Shown here one piece after another: positions 18,388-28,149 of a DNA stretch of 49,830 bases. The stretch's first letter is position 1, and each line of letters starts with the position of its first letter. A model generated the notes under the pieces. That model was given only the letters and a program-made list of their open reading frames with translations, did not search any database and had not been told where the DNA came from. Source of the DNA: an uncultured Enterobacteriaceae bacterium (lineage in GTDB: Bacteria; Pseudomonadota; Gammaproteobacteria; Enterobacterales; Enterobacteriaceae); assembly GCA_947631255.1 (NCBI GenBank), contig CANRKT010000021.1, forward strand, positions 1 to 49,830, written 5' to 3'. The position numbers were made by a program, and so were the translations under genes.

Positions 18388-19986
18388 TCACTTAACTATT
18401 TCGGCAACAACCACAGATTCTTCTTTCTTCACGATAGCTTTAAATTTGTTTGCCACCAGAGTGGTAATACAAGTCAGCACCATCACGGTCGTCATAATAA
18501 TAGCCATATTCATGGCATCATTGGACATAAACGGTGAGACAAAGGCCGGAACATAAGCAATACCCATCACATTGAAATAGCCCAACAGCATGCCTCCCAG
18601 CCCTGAAAACAGGATGGCAGCCATAAATACCACTTTATTGGCAAACATAAAGGGATAAGCCGATTCAACAAAGGTTCCGAAGCCGAGATTGATCAGTAAC
18701 CCCGGTGTAGCAACGGCAGCTTCACTTTTATCACGTGGAGCAATGATATTTGCAAGGTTAATGCCTGCTGCAACCATAACCAGTCCCACCATATCAACAG
18801 CACCAAGGAAACTGACACCGGTTTTTTCCATCTCAAGCAGTACCAGTGGCAGGATAACGGCGTGATAGACTCCAGCAAGGATAGCAGGCCAGATAACCAA
18901 TCCTGCCAGCAGTCCCGCAAGAATCGGGCTATAAGCCAGAGTAGCAGCAAGGGCATCTTTAATATAATCCCCGACAATTAATGTCAGTGGACTTAGCAGG
19001 TAAAACATAATTAAACCCGCTGTCAGGCCCGATATTCCCCCCGCAACAATATTGACGGTGGTCGTTGGAAAACGCCAGCTCAGACAGAGTTCAAACAGAT
19101 AACGGACAAAGATCCCCGCCAGTAAACCGCCAACAATCCCGCCAATAACCCCTCCTTCAACCGATAACACACCGGCAATAATCCCTGAGACAATCGAGAC
19201 TTCATCCAGTTCGGAAACCTGTTTAGCGGCCAGTACCGCCACCAGTACCGGTAGTGCTTTGAGCATGATTTCAAAAACATCTTTGAGCTTTTCAAACCCA
19301 GGAATATGGCTGGCAGCCAGCACTATCGCCATGGCAATAAAACCCGGTAAGGCGGGGATCATAATGCCGCGGATATTACAGCGCTGCATTAGGCTCTTAT
19401 TTGATAGCTGACTACCCGATATATCTCCGGACAGATTAGGACGATATTTAACGCCCCAATGCTTCGCCAGCGAGGCAACAAAAGACACTGCGCGCGTCCG
19501 GTTAGTGGTTCCCGTTGTTCCTGAAGTCGCAATGACTCTGGCACCCGAGGCGGCGATCAACGCCATTGATGTTCCCCCAGTGCCGACTATCGGTAACTGG
19601 GTTTCGGCGGCCGCTTTAAAGACTTGCTGGTTAGCATTGACTGGGTCAGCACTCATCACTATCAACCCATCAATATTGCCATCATGAATTTCCTGAGCAA
19701 TCCGGGTATCCATTTCTTTAGCTGCTTCATTGACGACTGACAACGCACCTTCAACAGTCCGTTTTGGTGTGGCTCCACTCCCGTCCGGTAAGCTATAGAG
19801 ACTGGCAGAGGTTGTCAATTTTACGCTATCCATCGACGCTTCAGCAGCAATAAACTGTACAGCCGCTACCTCAAAACCCGCGGCATTACACTGGACATAA
19901 ATTTCTGCCAGTAATTTTTCAGGAAAAGATCCTCCGAGATTATAAAGGTTTCCTCCACTGCTCCCGATAATGGCGATTTTTTTCAT
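18388..19986 (-). CDS. PTS-type sugar permease (EIIC-like) with an N-terminal soluble domain
   Basis: A 532-residue protein in two parts. Residues 1 to about 185 form a soluble alpha/beta domain (MKKIAIIGSSGGNLYNLGGS; IDGLIVMSADPVNANQQVF; VGTGGTSMALIAASGARVIA; TSGTTGTTNRTRAVSF). Residues about 200-515 are a polytopic membrane domain with some nine hydrophobic segments, including SVEGGVIGGIVGGLLAGIF and NLGFGTFVESAYPFMFANKV. The membrane part resembles PTS EIIC permeases of the PTS_EIIC_2 kind. I see no obvious EIIB cysteine or EIIA histidine motif, so phosphoryl transfer must come from other proteins or the protein is not a classic PTS unit. Substrate unknown. The downstream HAD phosphatase suggests a phosphorylated product. 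Confidence 0.7.
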   Translation of the reverse strand: MKKIAIIGSSGGNLYNLGGSFPEKLLAEIYVQCNAAGFEVAAVQFIAAEASMDSVKLTTSASLYSLPDGSGATPKRTVEGALSVVNEAAKEMDTRIAQEIHDGNIDGLIVMSADPVNANQQVFKAAAETQLPIVGTGGTSMALIAASGARVIATSGTTGTTNRTRAVSFVASLAKHWGVKYRPNLSGDISGSQLSNKSLMQRCNIRGIMIPALPGFIAMAIVLAASHIPGFEKLKDVFEIMLKALPVLVAVLAAKQVSELDEVSIVSGIIAGVLSVEGGVIGGIVGGLLAGIFVRYLFELCLSWRFPTTTVNIVAGGISGLTAGLIMFYLLSPLTLIVGDYIKDALAATLAYSPILAGLLAGLVIWPAILAGVYHAVILPLVLLEMEKTGVSFLGAVDMVGLVMVAAGINLANIIAPRDKSEAAVATPGLLINLGFGTFVESAYPFMFANKVVFMAAILFSGLGGMLLGYFNVMGIAYVPAFVSPFMSNDAMNMAIIMTTVMVLTCITTLVANKFKAIVKKEESVVVAEIVK

Positions 19987-20323
19987 ATCGTTCTCTTAGA
20001 TAAGATGTTCTTTTGAACTGGTCTTTATTTTGTAAAGGCATAAAATTAGAAAAAACAGCCGATAAAAAGACATTAATTTTATGGATAATTTAAAATGAGT
20101 AACGAGGATATAACACGATGATTAAATAAGGGAATAAGTTATTAATAATCATTAACAATACCAGGAAAACATAATTATCGCTAATGTTGATTTGAGGGTT
20201 ATGCCTGCCATAAAAAATAATATGGATAAGAGAATGACTGGGATCTGGGATGACTCTTTCTGAGGGAAAAGCGAGGTGTTGTATTGAAACAGCCATAATG
20301 ACCTATGGCTATTCCTTCTTACC
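19987..20323. other. Intergenic region between aphA and the permease gene
   Basis: A 337-bp AT-rich stretch that must hold the promoter of the permease gene and the end of the aphA transcript. No strong hairpin, tRNA or small gene with a ribosome binding site is visible. An overlapping long frame here has no start signal. Confidence 0.4.
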
Positions 20324-21037
20324 TTAATATTCTGAATTAACAATAACTTCTTCACCCAAAGCGCCTGCTTTATGTAGCGGCTGATAATGAGAATTCGACG
20401 CTCGCAGTACACGAATACCACGAGCACCAGCAGCCCTGGCTGCAAGAATGTCGTTGTCTGAATCACCGTAATAGATTTTTACCTGTTTTTCTTGCAGAAA
20501 ATGCGTTTTTCTATCATGCCCTACGGCATCACCAACAAAAATAACAGGATTAATACTGGCCTCTGGAATGAGAAAGCTATCCTGTAATGTTTTCGTCAAT
20601 GTTTCAGTTTTAGTTGGCGTGCGTGCTGTGATAAAAAAAATCTTATCCCCACGCTGCAAATGCATCGCAATAAGTTCTCTACCTGATTGTTTGGGAATGC
20701 TAAATGCATCCCAGTCATTATTCATTTTTTTCCAGAACTCTGGATTTTTCAGGAAATCACGACGCCCAGGGGAAAACTCTCTTTCACCACGATAAAAGCC
20801 AGGGCTTGCGAATAACAAGGTATCGTCGACATCAAAACCCACGACCATCGGTGCTTGTCCTGACAGACTCTTTTCAATCTGGGGAACAGATACCCAATGA
20901 ACAGGATGCTGATGAGCAAGCTCTGAAATAGTGACACCGGGAGTGAGTGAAGGAGCAGCAGACTCTTTAGCTATTACAGTCGCATTCAGGCTAATAATTA
21001 TGTAAAACGCACTAAATACCCGTGTTACTTTATACAT
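20324..21037 (-). CDS. aphA: Periplasmic class B acid phosphatase
   Basis: A 237-residue protein, the same length as E. coli AphA. Residues 1-23 look like a Sec signal peptide (hydrophobic [16 protein letters not shown]), so the mature enzyme is periplasmic. The catalytic core has the DDDD-type HAD motifs: [10 protein letters not shown] (Asp69 nucleophile, Asp71), [13 protein letters not shown] and YGDSDNDI. It hydrolyses phosphomonoesters such as nucleotides to release phosphate and nucleosides. It lies between the permease gene and tyrB on the same strand but has long gaps on both sides, so it is probably a single-gene unit. Confidence 0.95.
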   Translation of the reverse strand: MYKVTRVFSAFYIIISLNATVIAKESAAPSLTPGVTISELAHQHPVHWVSVPQIEKSLSGQAPMVVGFDVDDTLLFASPGFYRGEREFSPGRRDFLKNPEFWKKMNNDWDAFSIPKQSGRELIAMHLQRGDKIFFITARTPTKTETLTKTLQDSFLIPEASINPVIFVGDAVGHDRKTHFLQEKQVKIYYGDSDNDILAARAAGARGIRVLRASNSHYQPLHKAGALGEEVIVNSEY

Positions 21038-21193
21038 GTTTATCTCTTTCCTTAAGATAAATGGTTATCGCAATAAAGCTGTAATCATAGGGATATGGCT
21101 TTATCGTCCTTTATGACAGTAGCGATAATCAGATCCCAGCGCATTAACAAAAGAAAGAAAGAGGCGTTTTTTGCCAGCGACAGCAAAGATAAC

Positions 21194-21223
21194 AAGCCCT
21201 TGTTACTACAGTAACAAGGGCTT
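21194..21223 (-). terminator. Terminator hairpin of tyrB
   Basis: AAGCCCTTGTTAC (21194-21206) and GTAACAAGGGCTT (21211-21223) form a perfect 13-bp stem with a 4-nt loop, 15 bp after the tyrB stop. The T run after it is short. Confidence 0.8.
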
Positions 21224-21238
21224 ATCAGTAGTAGGTAC

Positions 21239-22432
21239 TTACATTACTGCTGCAAAGGCCTGTGCCACGCGCTGCACATTATTGTGATTCAGACCCGCGA
21301 CACACATACGGCCGCTGGCAATCAGATAGATGCCAAACTCTTCACGTAGCCTGTCTACCTGTTCAGCACTCAATCCGGTATAGCTAAACATGCCGCGCTG
21401 TTGCAGCAAGTAATCAAAATTACGGCCAGGTATTTCTGCTTTCAAAACCTCCACTAGGGCCTGACGCATTTCCAGAATACGTACACGCATCTGCTCAACC
21501 TCAGCCAGCCAGCTGGCTGTCAATTGCTCATTATTGAGTACAGTTGCGACAACTTGAGCACCGAAATTTGGCGGGCTGGAGTAATTACGACGTACCGCAG
21601 CTTTCAGCTGCCCCAGAACACGCGCAGCAGTATCGGTATCTTCGCAAACCACCGACAAACCACCAACACGTTCACCATAGAGAGAGAAGATCTTAGAAAA
21701 TGAGTTACTGACCAGTGCCGGCAAGCCAGCATCTGCCATCGCCCGTATCGCGTAGGCATCCTGTTCCATGCCTGCACCAAACCCCTGATAGGCAATATCA
21801 AGGAAAGGAATGACATTGCGTGCTTTCAATACTTCAATTACGGCATCCCACTGACTGTGGGTCAGGTCAGCTCCGGTCGGGTTATGGCAGCAGGGATGCA
21901 GCAAGACAATGCTTTGCTCTGGTAAAGCGTTAAGTGTTTCCAGCAGCGCTTCGAAACGAACGCCTTTGCTCTGGTCATCAAACCACGGATAAGTATTGAC
22001 CGTAAAACCTGCCCCGGAAAAAATGGCGATATGGTTTTCCCAGGTCGGGTCGCTTACCCAAACTTGTGAGTCAGGAAAATAGGTTTTCAGGAAGTCAGCA
22101 CCCACTTTCAAGGCACCCGAGCCACCCAGGGTCTGAAGAGTCGCAATACGACCTTCACGTAATGCCTTGCTATCAGCGCCAAATAATAACGGTGCGATAG
22201 CTGAACGATAGCCACTCAAACCTTCCATCGGCAGATAAAGAGAAGCCCCATGTGGTGCGGCATTGAGTTTTTCTTCCGCAGCAGCAACGGCTTGAAGCTG
22301 AGGAATAGTCCCCTCTGCGTCGTAATAGAGACCAATGCTCAAGTTCACCTTATCCGAACGCGGGTCTACTTTAAAACGTTCCATCAACGACAGGATGGGG
22401 TCGCCTGCATAGGCGTCAACTTTTTGAAACAC
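21239..22432 (-). CDS. tyrB: Aromatic-amino-acid aminotransferase
   Basis: I place the start at the GTG at 22432, nine bases after AGGAG. This gives 397 residues beginning [13 protein letters not shown] after the start, exactly the E. coli TyrB length; a longer frame adds 13 non-conserved residues. It is a class I PLP-dependent aminotransferase: [13 protein letters not shown] holds the cofactor-contacting Asn, [16 protein letters not shown] the PLP-binding Lys, and [10 protein letters not shown] the substrate carboxylate-binding Arg. It makes tyrosine, phenylalanine and leucine from their keto acids. alr lies 59 bp upstream in the same direction. The ribosome binding site is inside a long hairpin (22444-22482). 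Confidence 0.95.
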   Translation of the reverse strand: MFQKVDAYAGDPILSLMERFKVDPRSDKVNLSIGLYYDAEGTIPQLQAVAAAEEKLNAAPHGASLYLPMEGLSGYRSAIAPLLFGADSKALREGRIATLQTLGGSGALKVGADFLKTYFPDSQVWVSDPTWENHIAIFSGAGFTVNTYPWFDDQSKGVRFEALLETLNALPEQSIVLLHPCCHNPTGADLTHSQWDAVIEVLKARNVIPFLDIAYQGFGAGMEQDAYAIRAMADAGLPALVSNSFSKIFSLYGERVGGLSVVCEDTDTAARVLGQLKAAVRRNYSSPPNFGAQVVATVLNNEQLTASWLAEVEQMRVRILEMRQALVEVLKAEIPGRNFDYLLQQRGMFSYTGLSAEQVDRLREEFGIYLIASGRMCVAGLNHNNVQRVAQAFAAVM

Positions 22433-22443
22433 TTTGGGGTTCT

Positions 22444-22482
22444 CCTGGTTTACAGTCGTGTGCATCACCACTGTAAACCAGG
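22444..22482 (-). promoter_or_regulatory. Inverted repeat covering the tyrB ribosome binding site
   Basis: CCTGGTTTACAG (22444-22455) and CTGTAAACCAGG (22471-22482) form a perfect 12-bp stem with a 15-nt loop in the alr-tyrB gap. On the minus strand the 3' arm includes the first three bases of the AGGAG site used by tyrB. The halves TTTACA/TGTAAA resemble TyrR half-sites but stand in the reverse order and spacing of a TyrR box. A regulatory hairpin is more likely than a terminator because no T run follows. Confidence 0.55.
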
Positions 22483-22491
22483 CAGGGACAA

Positions 22492-23571
22492 TCAGTCCAG
22501 ATACTCCAGCACTGCGCGTGATGTGAGTCTTGTGACAAGTTCGTAAGCACTTACATTTATAATTTCAGCAATTCGCTCTACCGGTAAGTCTTCTCCCCAC
22601 ATCACCACGCTATCACCGGGTTTATCCAAGGCTCCAGGCCCCAGATCAACGGAAATCATATCCATTGATACGCACCCGATAATAGGAACTTCTCGTCCGT
22701 TAACCAGCACAGGGGTACCTGAAGGAGCACAACGTGGATAACCATCACCGTATCCCATCGCCACCACTCCGACGCAGGTATCACGCTCAGCAGTCCAGGT
22801 ACCGCCGTAGCCCACCGGTTCACCTTTTTTATGCTCACGTACTGCAATTAAGTTTGAACGCAGTGTCATCACCCCCTTGAATCCCAGTTCATTAGCCCAG
22901 GGTTTATTTCCTCGCGGTGAGATGCCATAGAGAATAATACCGGGTCGTATCCAGTCCAGGTGTGATTCAGGCCAGAACAGAATGCCATTAGAAGCGGCAA
23001 TCGATAATTGTCCGGGCTTATTGGTTGTGAAGTGGGTAAAAACGGCCATCTGACCCGAGGTCGCATCTGACTCCAGTTCATCTGCCCGGGCAAAATGGCT
23101 CATGATATTAACGGGCTGGCAGACATTTTTACATTGGGTCAGGCGTTGATAAAAAGCCTCTGCCTCTTCTGGCCTGACACCCAGGCGGTGCATTCCGGTG
23201 TCCAGTTTCATCCAGACCTTGACGGGGTGTTCCAGAGCCGCCTGTTCCAGTGCTTCGAGTTGTTGAATGCTGTGTACCGCAATATAAAAGTTTTGTGCTG
23301 CAATAGCGGGCAAATCATGGGGATTAAAAAAACCTTCCAGTAACAGAACGGGTTTTGTTATTCCCCCGGCCCGCAGGCACAATGCTTCTTCAAGTCGCGC
23401 AACACCGAGGGCATCAGCACTGGTCAGTGCCAGAGCGCTTTCCAGCAGGCCATGCCCATAGGCATTCGCTTTGACAACGGCAACGATCTGACTCATTGGC
23501 GCCAGTTCCCGCAGACGTTGTAAATTATGTCGCAAAGCGCGGCGATTAACGATAACAGTGGCCGTTTTCAT
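22492..23571 (-). CDS. alr: Alanine racemase
   Basis: A 359-residue protein, identical in length to E. coli Alr. It has the PLP-binding lysine in [12 protein letters not shown] (Lys34) and the second catalytic base, Tyr, in [10 protein letters not shown] near residue 255. The N-terminal TIM barrel is followed by a beta domain ([14 protein letters not shown]). It interconverts L- and D-alanine for peptidoglycan synthesis in the cytoplasm. dnaB lies 105 bp upstream in the same direction and tyrB downstream, as in E. coli. Confidence 0.97.
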   Translation of the reverse strand: MKTATVIVNRRALRHNLQRLRELAPMSQIVAVVKANAYGHGLLESALALTSADALGVARLEEALCLRAGGITKPVLLLEGFFNPHDLPAIAAQNFYIAVHSIQQLEALEQAALEHPVKVWMKLDTGMHRLGVRPEEAEAFYQRLTQCKNVCQPVNIMSHFARADELESDATSGQMAVFTHFTTNKPGQLSIAASNGILFWPESHLDWIRPGIILYGISPRGNKPWANELGFKGVMTLRSNLIAVREHKKGEPVGYGGTWTAERDTCVGVVAMGYGDGYPRCAPSGTPVLVNGREVPIIGCVSMDMISVDLGPGALDKPGDSVVMWGEDLPVERIAEIINVSAYELVTRLTSRAVLEYLD

Positions 23572-23676
23572 ATCCCTTCCTTGCTAAAAATAGGTTAAAC
23601 ATCTCCCCGGCACAGATCAGGCAATAACCTGTACAAACGGTTAGCATCTTTCTGTTTTATCATGGTATTAAAAATA

Positions 23677-25083
23677 CTACTCTTCGTCGTATTGTGGCCC
23701 AGCGTAATTATCGAATCGTGACCATTGACCATTAAAGGTTAAGCGTACTGAGCCAATAGGTCCGTTACGTTGTTTACCAATGATAATTTCTGCAATACCT
23801 TTCATATCACTGTTTTCGTGATACACCTCATCACGATAAATAAACATGATAAGGTCAGCATCCTGCTCAATGGAGCCAGACTCACGCAGGTCTGAGTTTA
23901 CCGGGCGTTTATCAGCACGTTGTTCCAAAGAACGGTTAAGCTGAGAAAGTGCCACAACCGGAACCTGTAGTTCTTTCGCCAGCGCTTTAAGAGAACGAGA
24001 GATTTCAGCGATTTCTAAGGTACGGTTGTCAGACAGTGAGGGAACGCGCATCAATTGCAAGTAATCGATCATAATAAGGCTCAGCCCTTCATGTTCACGG
24101 TAGACACGACGAGCACGCGAACGTACCTCAGTCGGCGTCAGGCCGGAAGAGTCATCGATATACATATTGCGCTTTTCAAGCAAAATTCCCATGGTACTGG
24201 AGATACGCGCCCAGTCCTCGTCATCCAGCTGACCGGTACGAATACGAGTCTGATCAACGCGGGATAATGAGGCCAGCATACGCATCATCAACTGCTCACC
24301 GGGCATTTCGAGGCTGAAAATTAATACCGGTTTTTCCTGCAACATTGCGGCGTTTTCACACAGGTTCATCGCAAAGGTGGTTTTACCCATCGAAGGACGT
24401 GCGGCAACGATAATTAAGTCAGATCGCTGCAGGCCGGCCGTTTTCTTATTCAGATCGTTATAGCCCGTATCAACACCAGTGACCCCATCATGTGGCGTCT
24501 GATAGAGTGATTCAATACGCGAAACGGTTGCTTCAAGGATCTGATCGATACTTTTCGGACCGTCATCTTTATTGGCACGATTCTCGGCTATCTGGAAAAC
24601 GCGTGATTCAGCCAGATCCAATAGATCCTCACTGGAACGCCCCTGAGGATCATAACCGGCATCTGCTATTTCATTTGCTACGGCTATCATTTCACGGACT
24701 ACTGCACGTTCACGCACAATATCGGCGTAGGCACCAATATTCGCCGCACTGGGCGTATTTTTTGATAATTCTGCGAGATAGGCAAAACCGCCGACACTCT
24801 CAAGATGCCCCTGGAGTTCAAGAGACTCAGACAGAGTGATCAGGTCGATAGGTTTGCTCATTTCCAGCAAACGCTGCATTTCAGTGAAAATGGTGCGGTG
24901 CGGTCGACTGAAGAAATCGTTGCTGACAACACGCTCAGAGACATTATCCCAGCGTTCGTTGTCCAGCATTAAACCACCCAACACCGATTGTTCTGCCTCA
25001 AGCGAGTGTGGCGGCATCTTCAGGCCTTCGACCTGACGGTCGCGAGGTTCATTCGGTTTGTTGAAGGTTTTTTTTACTGCCAT
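23677..25083 (-). CDS. dnaB: Replicative DNA helicase
   Basis: A 468-residue protein (E. coli 471). The N-terminal domain contains PHSLEAEQSVLGGLMLDNER, which binds primase and the loader. A linker and a RecA-like motor follow, with Walker A ARPSMGKTTFAMN, Walker B LIMIDYLQLM and the arginine-finger region near its end. The hexamer unwinds DNA 5' to 3' at forks. It is divergent from qor. No intein is present. Confidence 0.98.
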   Translation of the reverse strand: MAVKKTFNKPNEPRDRQVEGLKMPPHSLEAEQSVLGGLMLDNERWDNVSERVVSNDFFSRPHRTIFTEMQRLLEMSKPIDLITLSESLELQGHLESVGGFAYLAELSKNTPSAANIGAYADIVRERAVVREMIAVANEIADAGYDPQGRSSEDLLDLAESRVFQIAENRANKDDGPKSIDQILEATVSRIESLYQTPHDGVTGVDTGYNDLNKKTAGLQRSDLIIVAARPSMGKTTFAMNLCENAAMLQEKPVLIFSLEMPGEQLMMRMLASLSRVDQTRIRTGQLDDEDWARISSTMGILLEKRNMYIDDSSGLTPTEVRSRARRVYREHEGLSLIMIDYLQLMRVPSLSDNRTLEIAEISRSLKALAKELQVPVVALSQLNRSLEQRADKRPVNSDLRESGSIEQDADLIMFIYRDEVYHENSDMKGIAEIIIGKQRNGPIGSVRLTFNGQWSRFDNYAGPQYDEE

Positions 25084-25171
25084 AGTGAGGGGGTTACCAG
25101 GTTCATAGTATAAGAGTTGAAAGTATAACCCAGTCTTAGTGCTCTAAGACACAATGACACAAGGAGTTTCA
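25084..25171. promoter_or_regulatory. Divergent promoter region dnaB/qor
   Basis: An 88-bp gap between the two divergent genes, which must hold both promoters. The AAGGAG at 25160-25165 is the qor ribosome binding site and fixes its start at 25172. I cannot name the promoter hexamers with confidence. Confidence 0.45.
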
Positions 25172-26155
25172 ATGGCAAAGCGTATTCAGTTTACTCAGCA
25201 TGGCGGGCCAGAGGTACTACAGACGGTCGAGTTTACACCTACCCCCCCTGCTGATAATGAGATTCAGGTAGAAAATAAAGCGATTGGTATCAATTACATT
25301 GATACTTATATTCGCAGTGGACTCTATCCGCCTCCATCACTACCCAGTGGCCTTGGTACAGAGGCTGCGGGTATTGTCAGTAAAATCGGTCGCAATGTGA
25401 CGCATTTGGCTGTCGGCGATCGGGTTGTCTATGCTCAGTCGGGTTTAGGGGCTTATAGCACTGTCCATAATGTTCCAGCCGCTAAAGCCGCAAAACTGCC
25501 TGAGGCAATCTCTTTCGAACAAGCCGCAGCGTCCTTCCTGAAAGGTCTGACCGTTTATTATCTGCTACGCAAAACTTACAACATTAAGGTAAATGAAACC
25601 TTTCTGTTTCATGCCGCAGCCGGCGGTGTCGGGCTGATAGCCTGTCAGTGGGCGAAAGCGCTGGGTGCAAAACTGATTGGTACAGTCGGTTCTGCGGAAA
25701 AAGCAGAACGAGCAAAACTCGCCGGTGCCTGGCAGACCATTAATTACCGGGATGAAAATATTGCCGAGCGTCTTCAGCAGTTAAATGACGGTAATAAGGT
25801 CGCGGTGGTGTATGACTCAGTGGGTAAAGATACCTGGGAGGCATCGCTAGACTGCTTACAGCCGCGTGGGTTAATGGTCAGCTTTGGTAACTCATCCGGC
25901 CCGGTTTCTGGTGTTAATTTAGGTATTTTGAATCAGAAAGGGTCATTGTATGCCACACGCCCTTCTCTGAACGGTTATATCACCACTCAGGAAGAACTTC
26001 GTGAAGCCAGCAATGAACTATTTTCTTTGATTATCAGTGGCAAGATTAATGTTGATGTCGCTAAAAATCAGATATTTACCCTGGATGATGCCGTACTGGC
26101 TCATCAAACACTGGAAAGTCGTGCCACGCAAGGCTCCAGCCTGCTCATCCCATAA
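25172..26155 (+). CDS. qor: NADPH:quinone oxidoreductase
   Basis: A 327-residue protein, the length of E. coli Qor, starting at the ATG after AAGGAG; an ATG six codons earlier lies before that site. It is a zinc-free medium-chain dehydrogenase: an N-terminal GroES-like domain (GLGTEAAGIVSKIG, VGDRVVYAQ), then a Rossmann fold with AAAGGVGLIACQWAKALGAK near 150 for NADPH binding. It reduces quinones by one electron in the cytoplasm. It is followed by its own terminator. Confidence 0.95.
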   Translation: MAKRIQFTQHGGPEVLQTVEFTPTPPADNEIQVENKAIGINYIDTYIRSGLYPPPSLPSGLGTEAAGIVSKIGRNVTHLAVGDRVVYAQSGLGAYSTVHNVPAAKAAKLPEAISFEQAAASFLKGLTVYYLLRKTYNIKVNETFLFHAAAGGVGLIACQWAKALGAKLIGTVGSAEKAERAKLAGAWQTINYRDENIAERLQQLNDGNKVAVVYDSVGKDTWEASLDCLQPRGLMVSFGNSSGPVSGVNLGILNQKGSLYATRPSLNGYITTQEELREASNELFSLIISGKINVDVAKNQIFTLDDAVLAHQTLESRATQGSSLLIP

Positions 26156-26179
26156 ATTCATTTTTAAATACAAAGAATT

Positions 26180-26210
26180 AGGGCTTCCCGTAGGAAGCCC
26201 TTTCTTTTTT
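26180..26210 (+). terminator. Rho-independent terminator of qor
   Basis: AGGGCTTCC (26180-26188) and GGAAGCCCT (26193-26201) form a 9-bp stem with a CGTA loop followed by TTCTTTTTT, 24 bp after the qor stop. Confidence 0.92.
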
Positions 26211-26359
26211 ATTTCATACTGTATGTAGGGTACAGTGCGATGAATTCGTTAAGCGCTAAGGATATTGTCAGATTTTGAATCTAATTAAAATGCGCGCATG
26301 AGGAATAAACACCAGCTTGTGATCAGCCCCACAATCATTCTGACTGTTTTCCTTAAAAA

Positions 26360-27397
26360 TTATCGTCTGTTTTCAACTAATGACAGCGCCTGTTCGACAA
26401 CACTGACCCCTGCTCCAGCCTTATGCGCGTTTTCACTCAAATAGCGACGCCATTGACGCGCCCCAGGTATCCCCTGGAACAAGCCCAGCATATGACGAGT
26501 AACATGGCCCAAGTATGTACCTTTTGTCAGCTCGTGTTCGATATAAGGATACATCCCACGTACTACCGCAAACGGACAAGGTTCTGGCTCAGTCGAACCA
26601 AAGATTTCACGGTCCACTTTAGTCAGCAAACCGGGGTTCTGATAAGCTTCGCGACCCACCATCACACCATCAAGATACTGCAAATGTGTCTTAGCCTCTT
26701 CGAGGGTTTTAATGCCGCCATTAATGGACAAGGTCAGTTGTGGAAAATCTCGTTTTAACTGATAAACACGCGGATAGTCCAGCGGTGGGATTTCACGGTT
26801 TTCCTTTGGACTGAGTCCCGATAACCAAGCTTTTCGGGCGTGGATAATAAACTCGTCACATTCCCCTTTACCGGACACAGTTTCAATAAAATCACACAGG
26901 AAGGCATAGCTGTCCTGGTCATCAATGCCGATACGTGTTTTAACCGTCACGGGAATAGAGACCACATCACGCATTGCTTTGACACAATCAGCCACCAGCT
27001 GTGCATCACCCATCAGACAGGCACCAAAGCGCCCATTCTGGACACGGTCAGAAGGACAACCTACATTGAGATTAATTTCATCATAGCCCCGAGCCTCAGC
27101 CAGTTTGGCACATTTCGCCAAAGCCTGCGGATCGCTACCGCCTAGCTGTAAAGCAACCGGATGCTCTTCTTCACTGTAAGCAAGATAATCACCTTTCCCA
27201 TGAATAATTGCCCCGGTGGTCACCATTTCGGTATACAGCAGCGTATGACGAGACAACTGACGTAAAAAATAACGGCAGTGACGGTCAGTCCAGTCGAGCA
27301 TGGGAGCAATGGAAAAGCGACTCGAGTTATAATGGCCACCACTGGCAGGTAACTGATTGTTTTCAGTGACTTTATTGCTTATTGTATTCTCGTGCAT
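26360..27397 (-). CDS. dusA: tRNA-dihydrouridine(20/20a) synthase
   Basis: A 345-residue FMN enzyme that reduces uridines 20 and 20a in the tRNA D-loop. Visible motifs are [18 protein letters not shown] (FMN site), [30 protein letters not shown] with the catalytic Cys114, [28 protein letters not shown] typical of the DusA subgroup, and SINGGIK. The first 26 residues are poorly conserved and the true start could be a little later. The long non-coding gap upstream separates it from zur. Confidence 0.95.
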   Translation of the reverse strand: MHENTISNKVTENNQLPASGGHYNSSRFSIAPMLDWTDRHCRYFLRQLSRHTLLYTEMVTTGAIIHGKGDYLAYSEEEHPVALQLGGSDPQALAKCAKLAEARGYDEINLNVGCPSDRVQNGRFGACLMGDAQLVADCVKAMRDVVSIPVTVKTRIGIDDQDSYAFLCDFIETVSGKGECDEFIIHARKAWLSGLSPKENREIPPLDYPRVYQLKRDFPQLTLSINGGIKTLEEAKTHLQYLDGVMVGREAYQNPGLLTKVDREIFGSTEPEPCPFAVVRGMYPYIEHELTKGTYLGHVTRHMLGLFQGIPGARQWRRYLSENAHKAGAGVSVVEQALSLVENRR

Positions 27398-27565
27398 ATT
27401 CGCTAATTTGATGTGTTCTTGTTTTATCCGCTCCCTTTTCAGCAGCCCTGTATTTAGGACGCAGGAATAAAGGAACCTATAACTGATTGCTCATTGTAGC
27501 ATAGAGAAAAGGCAACGCGCGGATGGTTCATACTTTTACAGATACTCTCTCAGGTAAAAGAGAAA

Positions 27566-27581
27566 GGTAAATATATTTACC
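27566..27581. repeat. Perfect 16-bp AT-rich palindrome
   Basis: GGTAAATATATTTACC is a perfect palindrome with a nearby upstream direct copy of its first part (AGGTAAA at 27552). It could be a dimeric regulator site for dusA or an unseen transcript. No matching known box is recognised. Confidence 0.4.
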
Positions 27582-28027
27582 AGACAGGCTTACGTGAGAA
27601 TATAGGAGCTTGCCCTGTTATTAACATACAACAACAGGGTATTGATAATAATTATGAGTTTCCTAAATGACACAATGAAAAATCATGAATATATATTGCT
27701 TTTTCTTTCTGACTCCATGGTATCTATTAATATATCAATATTAAAATTCCTCATATCATCACCAGCGGTGATTTTTTATTTCTTTTATCATTTCTTTTTC
27801 TATTTAATTTTATTATTTTATAAATAACCCGCATTTCAGCCTCGTCATCAATGCATTGCACCACAAATACATGGGGTGTTTACTGCATGGCCTTACGCGT
27901 ATCGATAGATAAAAAGTATCAATACTCTCGTAGCACGCTATGCAGTAAGACAGGGGACAAGTCAGTCAAAGAGAAAACCGGGCTATAATACGGCTTAACT
28001 CTTCATAAAATATCCCTTTAGAGAGCT

Positions 28028-28089
28028 CGCCGAAATGAACTGCCCACATAAAATGGGATACCCTATTTTGGGGGCAGTTCATTTCGGCG
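28028..28089. repeat. 18-bp terminal inverted repeats forming a 62-bp element upstream of zur
   Basis: CGCCGAAATGAACTGCCC (28028-28045) and GGGCAGTTCATTTCGGCG (28072-28089) are exact reverse complements. The 26-bp interior itself is nearly palindromic (AAAATGGG / CCTATTTT). TGAACTGCCC ends are reminiscent of IS3-family ends, so this may be a tiny IS-derived element; alternatively it is a strong transcription-blocking hairpin insulating zur. No T run follows on either strand. Confidence 0.6.
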
Positions 28090-28149
28090 GAGTGCAGTCA
28101 ATTTCTTTCCCTTATGGTACTATATTGAGTCAAATATCGGGAGATACTG

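Larger units (their letters stand above)
27398..28149. other. Long gene-free region between divergent dusA and zur
   Basis: Over 700 bp without a supportable gene. It contains a perfect 16-bp palindrome at 27566-27581, a CCCTGTT/AACAGGG hairpin at 27613-27639 and a 62-bp inverted-repeat structure at 28028-28089. A 61-residue hydrophobic frame at 27642-27827 is just AT-rich sequence with no ribosome binding site. The zur promoter probably lies at about 28095-28125. Confidence 0.5.

Noticed and set aside
22444..22482. Possible TyrR box at tyrB
   Set aside because: The half-sites TTTACA and TGTAAA are in the reverse order and too far apart for the TGTAAA-N6-TTTACA box. I treat the element as a hairpin instead.
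27642..27827. 61-residue hydrophobic frame
   Set aside because: It has no ribosome binding site, is made of AT-rich low-complexity codons, and shows no recognisable small-protein pattern.
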